Assembly (NCBI GenBank): GCA_963573385.1
Contig: CAUYLG010071516.1
Coordinates: 1-64,000, forward strand
Length of the DNA stretch: 64,000 bases
Source: Cacajao melanocephalus
Lineage: Eukaryota; Chordata; Mammalia; Primates; Pitheciidae
Direction: 5' to 3'
Shown here: piece after piece, positions 56,803 to 64,000 of the stretch
Position numbering within the stretch: the first letter of the stretch is position 1
How the letters are laid out: the number at the start of each line of letters is the position of its first letter
Translations under genes and position numbers: made by a program
Notes under the pieces: model-generated
What the model saw: only the letters and a program-made list of their open reading frames with translations
Database searches by the model: none
Told to the model about the DNA's origin: nothing

Positions 56803-56999
56803 TCCTTTCCACCCAGCCTCTGATATTATTAACCGTAAGCCATTGGATGTGTTTCTCATCTGAACAGACGATGAGGAAAAAGAGTTAATTTTCCATGATT
56901 TATAAGTAGGGTATTCACTTTATAGGTTACGTTTACCAATTTAAAATCTGTCTAATTCTTTTCCATGAGGGAAGATAATATAGCTTAGTTAAGTATAAT

Positions 57000-57150
57000 A
57001 GCTTTTGAAGTCAGACAGACCTGGTGTCCATCCCAGTTCCACCACTCATTAGTTGTGAGTCTTGGCCAAATTACATCCTCTTTCTGAGCTGAGGACAGCT
57101 ATGGTGCCCTTGCCTCACAGGGTTGTTGCAGGGCTTAAGAATCTGCATCA
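57000..57150 (+). repeat. MIR SINE
   Basis: 'AGCTTTTGAAGTCAGACAGA', 'CCTGGTGTCCATCCCAGTTC', 'CACCACTCATTAGTTGTGAG', 'CTCACAGGGTTGTTGCAGGG' follow MIR order. Confidence 0.85.
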
Positions 57151-58539
57151 TCCATCTACCCTCTAGACTCATACCATCCTTCTCAGTTATCATCTTTTGG
57201 TGATTAAATGACAAATTCACCATTAACTCAAAAAACATTGAAAAGTTGAGCTCAAGAGCCAAGTAGCACTAACCCTAATAGTGCAAGTCCAGCTGAACTG
57301 CTCACTAGCTGTTGGCAGCACTCCACATTGGCCACTGTGCTGCCCTCCCTACCATGACTTGTTCAGAATTGGAAACATTACTAAAGATTTCTGAAGACTG
57401 TAAAGTATGGCTCTGAAAGGATCAGAGAGAAAATATACTTTTACCCTCAAAAATTACCAAATGCTTCTTCAGTGTGTTTAGTTATTTTACTGTGTGGGTT
57501 GAGGTTCTGTCATGATCTGCAAAATATAGTGTGTAGTCTTGACGGAATGAATCAGAAGAGACTGCATGTGAAAATGAATCAGAGGGCACTGCAGCCTGAA
57601 TGTTCCCAAGTGGGCAGGGGTGTATTCAGAGAGAGGAGTGAATGAGGCATTCATTAGCACACTGGGCAGACCTAGAGGGTAGATTCTAGAAGAGGGGTTA
57701 TACTTCCAAAGTGACAGATCTCCAGCCTGAGTTAGATGAGCACAGTTTTCTGGCTAGGAAGAAATAGAATAAGTTAGACTTGTGTAACCAGTGGTTTGCT
57801 TCTCCGTCAACATTTGTACTGCTGAACAGCATTTCTGCCTTTGTGGCTGCAGGTTTTATTGTTGTGGTGAGGGTAGGTGGAAGTCTCTCTTAGTGGCTGA
57901 TGAGTGATGGGAGAGGAATTGGTTTGCCTAGAGATTGACCTGACTGGGAGTCAGTGGTTGCTGGAATCCAGATGTTCCCTTTTGAGGCTACTCAGCTGTA
58001 GTAAGACAAGATCAAGAGAGGGATGCTATTGAGAGATTGAGGGCAAGAAGACGGCAGACAGATCAGAGCAATAATGTCCTGTCAGGATAATGGGGAGACT
58101 TACTAGTGTTGTGTTAGGTCATTATACTAACATTCAGACAGGTAAGGCTGCTGGTCGGTAGCAGGAAGGTTAGGTACCGAGGGACAGGCCTCAGTCGTGA
58201 GTGAGGTATCAGGCTAGGTCCCAGGCCTAGAGAACAGAAAAACCGTCCAAGTCCTGGAATTGGTACAAGGTGGAAATTTGGTTAGAGTGGAGTCTGAGCC
58301 ACTTGGGCTCCTTTGATAGAATTACTTACATTTTTGCAAGGTAAAGATAGGACTATTCTTTGTGCCTGGTGCAAGGCTGAGTTGGGAAGTAAGTAGCGAG
58401 TAAAGAAGATGGATAATGGGAACAGGAATTATAGAATCTTTCTGTTTATTATGATAATTTCCCTGGCATTATCATATTTTAAGTTAACTTTAAAAAAGTG
58501 TTATTATTTTGAAGGACTATATGCAAACTGTGTTTAGTT
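57151..58539 (+). other. Intronic stretch, nothing recognised
   Basis: About 1.4 kb of apparently unique sequence. No exon or named repeat is seen. Confidence 0.45.
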
Positions 58540-59239
58540 AAATAACAATTCCCTGCCTCATCTGTCCTTATCCTTGAATCTCACTCCCGGAGGCTATCAT
58601 TTCAACTCCGTAGCTTTTTTTTTTCTGTTTACCTTTATGTTTCTAAATAACATGCTTATAATACTACTTCTTGATTTTTTTTCAATATTGGACATAATCT
58701 GGAAACTTCACACTGGGAAAGATTAGAGTTCTGTTATATTCTCTACCCACCCTTTTCCTCACCACCAGACACTGATCCTTCCCCAAATAGTTACTCTTGT
58801 AAATAAAATTTGACAGTTATTAACTATGAGAAGTATTTTTGCTTGGTTATTATGACTGCATGTACCATGATTGCTTTTCTTTCTCATAAATCATTTAGTT
58901 TTTCCTGAAGTTAATGACTTCAGTTTCCGCCCCCTCACCACAGTAATCTGTGTCTAACCTTTGTATGGTAGAACTGTAAAACTCGTAATGCTCTAAAACT
59001 CTTTAAATAGTGTTTTCTTTTTCACTTTGGAGACATCCCATCACCTTTGCTTTGTAGGCATGCTACATAGCTGTCTAGAAAGGTTCTTCACCTCTTTCCT
59101 GTCTGTGTAAGATTCATGGTTCCTAAATCCTGAGTTGTTTTGGAGGCATATCTTCCAGTAGCTTTCTGAGAAAAGCAGTAGTATTATAAGCATGAGGTAA
59201 AATATTTTGAGAGCTTTACGTCTCCAAAACTGCCCTTTG
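58540..59239 (-). repeat. Possible old LINE-like sequence
   Basis: T-rich, with phrases reminiscent of an antisense LINE ('AACATGCTTATAATACTACT') but too diverged to assign. Confidence 0.25.
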
Positions 59240-60350
59240 CCCCCTTCGCCTCATATTTCGTTCACAGTTGGTTGGGTATTGAATTCTTGATGGGATGTCA
59301 CTTTTCTTCAGAATTGTAAGGGCATCACTCCATTGTCTCACAGTCTTCAGTGTTGCTTCTGAGAAGTCTGATGCCATTCTGATCCCTGTTCTATTGTATA
59401 TAAACACTTTCTTTTCTGGAAACTTGTAGACTCTTTCTTGTTATTTTGAAATGTCAAGATGGTTCTACAGTAGATATTTTGTTGGTCATTATTCTGGACA
59501 CTTAATAGATCCTTTTAGTGTGAAATTTTTTCTTTTTTTTTTTTTTTGGTAATATTTTTATCTTGCGTTTTCTTCATTCTCTTTCTGGATGTTGGACCTC
59601 TTGGAATAATCCTTTAATTTCTCATCTTTTTTTCCTTCTGATTTTCTCTTTGCTTTCTTCTTCTATTTCCTAGAAAATTTCCTCATTTCTAACTTTCAAT
59701 CCTGCTTGGAAGGTTTCTTTTTGTTTGTTTGTTTTTTGTTTTTAATTTATGCTGCCAGATTTTTGGTTTTCAAGATATTTTTGTTTGTTTTCTGAATGGT
59801 TGAGTAATACTTTCCTATAGCACTCTCTTTCTAGTTCATGAATGGAAATATCTTCATTTATTTCTCTAAAGACTTTTAAGAAACTTTGCTCCCTGCGTGA
59901 TCTGTTTCTTCAGAGTTCATTTCCTTCTGTTTATGTTGTTCTTTGCCTTTCATATTAAAGTTTTCCTCACACATAGGGTGATCCTTTTGTGGCCTTTTAC
60001 ATTTAAGAGTGAGGTGCTAAAATATGAGTGGAGCTGTGTGTGTATGGGTGATTCTTATTGACTGGTGGGAAGCTGAACATTTCATTGAGGGACGCACCAG
60101 TGTCGCTATCTGTGAGTCTTTTCTTTTGGGCCAGTTTTCACAGAGAGAAATCCTTCTGTTTCCTGGCTGGATACATATATGACTGTGTTCCAGAGCTGAG
60201 GGGAGAAAGCTGTTTAGAATTGTGGATGTGTTTGTGTGTTGGGGAAGAGGGTCTCATTGTTCCAGGCAGAGTTTCACTCACTCCCACTATTTTTAGGAAT
60301 ATGTTTCATTTCCACTCAACATTTAGGCGTCTTTGATGGAACATCTCCAA
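59240..60350 (-). repeat. L1M 5'-region fragment, antisense
   Basis: 'GGGTATTGAATTCTTGATGG', 'CTCCATTGTCTCACAGTCTT', 'GAGAAGTCTGATGCCATTCT', 'TAGAAAATTTCCTCATTTCT' and 'AGTTCATGAATGGAAATATC' match the antisense order of an old L1 5'UTR/ORF1 region. It ends about 290 bp before the next HERC3 exon. Confidence 0.6.
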
Positions 60351-60644
60351 ATAGTAAGCCTTCAGGCTTCTCCCTGGATAGAGAAGCACAAGGCACATAC
60401 ATGGCTGTATAGGTTCAGGGAACATCTGGGATGTGTGCTACTATAGTTATGTATGTTACCCAGGGTCGCTGAATGTAAATTGATAGAGTTTAGAAATATG
60501 TGAAATTTATGGTCTCTATAAATATTCAGATTAAGTGGTTCTTGTTAAAAAATAAAACCGCCCAGGAAGATAATCCTGTGTATTGGTAGCAGTATTCCTT
60601 TTTCTAGGTTGTACATTTTCCTCCTTTGGTTTGGTCTCTTTCAG

Positions 60645-60804
60645 AACAAATTGGAGCTCTGGCAGATCAGCACATCATTCATGTGGCATGTGGAGAGTCC
60701 CACAGTCTGGCCCTCAGTGACCGGGGTCAGCTCTTTTCTTGGGGTGCAGGGAGTGATGGTCAACTAGGACTCATGACTACTGAGGATTCTGTGGCAGTGC
60801 CCAG
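60645..60804 (+). CDS. HERC3: HERC3 second coding exon (rest of codon 76 to residue 128 plus two bases)
   Basis: This continues the RCC1-like domain that forms the N-terminal propeller of the HERC3 ubiquitin ligase. The acceptor TTTGGTCTCTTTCAG ends at 60644; the first two bases complete Glu-76. The protein continues QIGALADQHIIHVACGES (77-94). A canonical RCC1 repeat is visible: ACGESHSLALSDRGQLFSWG (90-109), then SDGQLG (112-117). The donor is CCCAG|GTAAGA with GT at 60805-60806, so the next intron is phase 2, splitting an Arg codon, which agrees with the known HERC3 sequence ...VPR-LIQ. Exon length is 160 bp. No substitution, frameshift or truncation is apparent. The rest of the propeller, the linker and the HECT domain are outside the window. 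Confidence 0.97.
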
Positions 60805-60919
60805 GTAAGAATGTCACAGAGAGGAATTTGGTTTTCAAATATTAGTCTTTTTAAATATTATTTCCTGCTGTTGATTTTTTAGACTCCTTGCTTTTCTTCT
60901 GTTTCCTTCATTTAATTGC

Positions 60920-61100
60920 TATTTCCTTTGTGCCGCTCTGTGCCTTATACTATTATAGCACTTGTCACAAAAGTTGCAATTATTTATACAAGTGTCTGTC
61001 TCTGGTTAAAAAAATGTGAGTTCGTTGGGAACTGTACTTTATTCTAGTAGCCTGGTTGCTCGCTGAGTGCCTGGCAGTCAATAAATGTCTGAATAAAAAA
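60920..61100 (+). repeat. L2 LINE 3' end, sense
   Basis: 'ACTATTATAGCACTTGTCAC', 'GAGTGCCTGGCAGTCAATAA' and 'ATGTCTGAATAAA' match the L2 terminus. Confidence 0.7.
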
Positions 61101-61365
61101 AGACATCTTTCACATCGTAGACTTACTAACCTTCAGCTGAAAATTGCAAGTCTGAATTGCTCAATTAAGTACTTTAAAATAGAATCACAAGGCTCACCTG
61201 TTACTCTAATGATAGGCCAAATTACCTTAAGCATTACAAACAGCTAAAATACCAGATATACGTAGGTTATTTAATACAAAAATATTAATACAGTAGGTTT
61301 TGAGTCTCTTAAAGATTTACTTAAATCTAAATCTTAGATGATTTAGCTATTCAATCAAAATCAAC

Positions 61366-61575
61366 CCAAAACACAATTAAGCTTTTTAATGGCATTTCAT
61401 TTTTAAAAATGAAGTAATCTGTATGATAGTAGTAGCTTAATATTCACTAGTAGTGTTCAAATTATGGTTGACTTCCAAGGCTTTGATTTGTATATAGTTT
61501 TCTCTTATAAGTTAATTGAAATAAATTCATTAATTTATACCTTTGTATTGTGGAAAGTAACATAGCTTTGACTTC
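61366..61575 (+). repeat. Local direct duplication, copy 1
   Basis: It starts CCAAAACACAATTAAG and ends ACATAGCTTTGACTT. It is highly similar over its length to 62229-62432; shared blocks include 'TTTTTAATGGCATTTCATTT', 'AAAATGAAGTAATCTGT', 'ATAAGTTAATTGAAATAAAT' and 'TTGTATTGTGGAAAGTAACA'. Confidence 0.9.
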
Positions 61576-61739
61576 AGAGTATCTAATAGTTGCCACTAAG
61601 AGAACATCCCAAATATTGAAGTTACTTTCAGATGGACATTTTAGGGGTGGTGTCTCAGTTTGTTGAAGGTTCTTAATGATCAAAGAGCTGCCATTTTATT
61701 TTCTTTATTTGATTTTTACTCCTTTATGCTACAAATGTA

Positions 61740-61915
61740 CCACATACCACTACTATAGTACTTGTCACATGCTTTGTATTTATTTAATATCTGTTTTTAT
61801 TACAAAGCTGTGAACTATTAAAGGCAGGATAATTGGATGATTTATTTTAGCATTATCTGCTAGGAGTGCCTGGCACATACATTGCTCAGTACAAATTTAA
61901 TAAATGGCCTCTCCT
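61740..61915 (+). repeat. L2 LINE 3' end, sense
   Basis: 'CACTACTATAGTACTTGTCA', 'GGAGTGCCTGGCACATACAT', 'ATTTAATAAATGG' match an L2 terminus, a second copy independent of the one at 60.9 kb. Confidence 0.7.
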
Positions 61916-62228
61916 CCTCTGCCTAATTACTGTGCCTTTTAAAGGACAGCATATTCTTCTTCCTCTTCCTTTTTGCCCTTCTTAGATTTTTGTCTCTTTA
62001 ATCAAAAGCTGTGTTAAATACAAGGAACATGGAGGTAAGAGTGATTTGATTCATTTCCTGATTTAGGACAGGTAATGTCTTAGATTCATTTCTTCCAAAA
62101 GTTAATTTAATTTTGTGGGGAGAGGAAGCATGGCAGTAAGAAAAAAGAAGTGCTAGATTTTATGTTGTGTGTAATGTTAGGGAAAATATTTATAGCATTA
62201 ATGACAAAAATATTTCATTTGTTGATGA

Positions 62229-62432
62229 CCAAAACACAATTGAGGTTTTTAATGGCATTTCATTTTTAAAAATGAAGTAATCTGTGCTATAGTAATAGCT
62301 TAATATTCATTAGTCATGTTCAAATTATAGATGACTTCTGAGACTTTGATTTGTATGTGGTTTTCTATTATAAGTTAATTGAAATAAATTCATTCATTTA
62401 TCTTTGTATTGTGGAAAGTAACATAGCTTTGA
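62229..62432 (+). repeat. Local direct duplication, copy 2
   Basis: Starts CCAAAACACAATTGAG and ends ACATAGCTTTGATAT, about 860 bp after copy 1 in the same orientation. Its 3' end runs into a MIR. No similarity continues upstream of either copy. Confidence 0.9.
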
Positions 62433-62615
62433 TATCAAGCCTTGGATTCTAATATTGGGTCTGTTACTTGTAAGGTGAATGACCTTGGAGAAGTTGTTTT
62501 TTTTCTAAGCCTCAGTTTCCTAACTTATAAATGGAATTACTTATGGTGTACCTTACAGAGTTATGGGGAGGATAGAAGGAGACAAGTAGGTAAACCACAG
62601 TAGGTGCTTGCACTG
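62425..62615 (+). repeat. MIR SINE
   Basis: 'AAGGTGAATGACCTTGGAGA', 'AAGCCTCAGTTTCCTAACTT', 'ACCTTACAGAGTTATGGGGA' are in MIR order. Confidence 0.8.
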
Positions 62616-62839
62616 TATATACCCCGTCTTCCCCACCTCAAGGGTACAATTTCTCTATTACCTATCTTTGTTCTTTTGACCTGCTTCTTTGCTACAACAG
62701 ATTGTGAGAAGGGTAATGGTGGTGGGGAATTTGAGTGTAAACTTGATAGGAAAAAGGGTCGTTGCTATATAGCAACCTGAGAGACATTGGTCTCGTTGGC
62801 AGTAATGCGTTTTTCAGTTTTAGAAAATAGTGGTGTTCT

Positions 62840-63330
62840 ACAAACTATGGATTAACACAACTTGGGTGAATATCCAGGGAATTAGTCTGAGTGAAAAAAA
62901 AGCCAATCCCAAAAGATTACCTGCTGTATGATTTCATTTATATAGCGTTTTTTAAATGACAACATTTTAGAAGTGGAGGATAGATTAGTGGTTGCCAAGG
63001 ATCAGGAACAGGAGAAGACAAGGAATGGTTACAAAAGTTTAACACGAGGAGTTCTTGTGTTGGAACTGTTTGGTTCCCACATGACTGTGGAAGTAGATAC
63101 TTGAACTTACGTGATAAAATTAATACCCAGAAATGAGTACAAGTAAACCTGGAGAAATATGATTAAGATTGGCAGATCGTATTAATGTTAATATCTTCAA
63201 TATCCTGGTTGTATTATACATAGTTTTACAAAATCCTATCAGGGGAAACTGGACAAAGTATGTAAGGGATTTCTCTATATTATTTCTTATAATTGCACAT
63301 GAATCTGCAGTTATATGAATAAAAAAAGTT
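62840..63330 (+). repeat. Old L1 (L1ME-like) 3' end, sense
   Basis: 'CTGCTGTATGATTTCATTTA', 'GATAGATTAGTGGTTGCCAA', 'CCTGGTTGTATTATACATAG' and 'GGGATTTCTCTATATTATTT' are ordered 3'-end landmarks of an old mammalian L1. Confidence 0.8.
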
Positions 63331-63594
63331 CATTTCTATTTGGTACTAAATGTGTTTGTGAACTCTATTTTACATTTTTATATCTGAGAAAATAAAATGT
63401 GAACAAAAGCAATATCTAAGTATCAATCTAGATAATCATCTATCCTCTCCCCCAAAGGATATCTATCTTCTAACATACTCCTCTTCCAAGGGGTATCCAT
63501 CCGACCACTTAGTTTCCATGGCACAACACACTTATGGAAGGTGAACATGACAACTTGTCACCTATTAAAATAGAGAGCAGGAGGTATTCCCATG

Positions 63595-63700
63595 GTGCCC
63601 GACTCTCTTGGGTAGTGCCAAGCACTTTAACTAGAATTTTTCATTTAATTCTCACCACAACGCTATGAAGTAGATGTTGTTCTCTCTTTCACTTGAACAA
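63595..63700 (-). repeat. MIR fragment, antisense
   Basis: 'GTGCCAAGCACTTTAACTAG' followed by 'TTAATTCTCACCACAACGCT' match an antisense MIR. Confidence 0.65.
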
Positions 63701-63784
63701 GCAGATGAATAAGATTGGAAGAGAAATCATGTGACCCTCCTCTTTACCATCCTAGGAAATTTGGGTTTTGGAGGCATGGCCCTT

Positions 63785-63905
63785 ATTATTTTTTTAAATT
63801 GTGGTAAAATACACATATCATAAAATTTACCATCTTAACTATTTTTAAGTGTGTAGCTCAGTAGTGTTAAATGTGTTTACAATGTTGTAGAACTGATCCC
63901 TGGAA
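63785..63905 (-). repeat. L1M 3'UTR fragment, antisense
   Basis: 'ATTGTGGTAAAATACACATA', 'TCATAAAATTTACCATCTTA', 'AGTGTGTAGCTCAGTAGTGT' are the usual antisense L1M 3'UTR text. Confidence 0.75.
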
Positions 63906-63928
63906 CTTTCTTTTTTCTTGCCTTTTTG

Positions 63929-64000
63929 TTTTTTTTTTTGAGACAGGGTGTCACTCTGTAGTCCAGGCTAGAGTGCAGTGGTGTGATCACAGCTCACTGC
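63929..64000 (-). repeat. Alu SINE, antisense, cut by window end
   Basis: Poly-T, then 'GAGACAGGGTGTCACTCTGT' and 'GGTGTGATCACAGCTCACTG', the start of an antisense Alu. Confidence 0.9.

Larger units (their letters stand above)
60805..64000 (+). other. HERC3: HERC3 intron after coding exon 2 (phase 2), incomplete
   Basis: Starts with GTAAGA and runs off the window. It contains L2, MIR and L1 fragments, a local direct duplication and a partial Alu. No further HERC3 exon (which would begin with Leu-Ile-Gln coding) is seen before the end. Confidence 0.9.

Overview
This is vertebrate, clearly primate and almost certainly human, nuclear DNA. It is AT-rich apart from one CpG island. It is full of Alu SINEs and LINE-1 of several ages, with MIR, L2, MaLR and class I ERV LTRs and DNA-transposon relics, and it contains only two short coding exons. 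Those exons (18294-18519 and 60645-60804, plus strand) join in frame across an intron of about 42 kb. They give the first 128 residues of HERC3, the small HERC-family E3 ubiquitin ligase with an N-terminal RCC1-like domain and a C-terminal HECT domain. From general knowledge, HERC3 lies at human 4q22.1, so the window should be the 5' part of that locus.

Layout. 1-5000 is upstream, repeat-bearing DNA. About 5020-6490 is the CpG-island promoter. It holds two inverted CCAAT boxes 31 bp apart, GC boxes, a TATA-like sequence, several candidate first-exon splice donors and a duplicated GT/GC alternating tract likely to adopt Z-DNA. Up to 18264 is the first intron (about 12 kb), with one exon-like segment (8696-8756) whose donor lies in a MIR. 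18265-18519 is the first coding exon, with a 29-base 5'UTR piece that contains a three-codon uORF. 18520-60644 is a giant phase-1 intron made largely of transposons. 60645-60804 is the second coding exon, followed by a phase-2 intron to the end of the window.

The giant intron is best read as layered insertion history: a solo THE1-type LTR with a 5-bp target duplication, a solo ERV1-type LTR with a 4-bp duplication, an L1PA with an apparent 5' inversion and a 13-bp duplication, and an old L1M split by a full-length-sized L1PB/L1MA, an Alu and a MaLR LTR. One non-repeat segment stands out: an open 111-bp, 37-codon stretch on the minus strand (25600-25710) flanked by consensus splice sites, whose identity I do not recognise.

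No tRNA, rRNA, CRISPR, operon or complete gene other than part of HERC3 is visible. I found no new molecular system. The items most worth checking are the antisense exon-like block, the MIR-derived 5'UTR exon, the promoter architecture, the inverted Alu pairs and the local duplication at 61.4/62.2 kb. Repeat family names come from recalled consensus sequences, not a database run, so subfamily labels are approximate.
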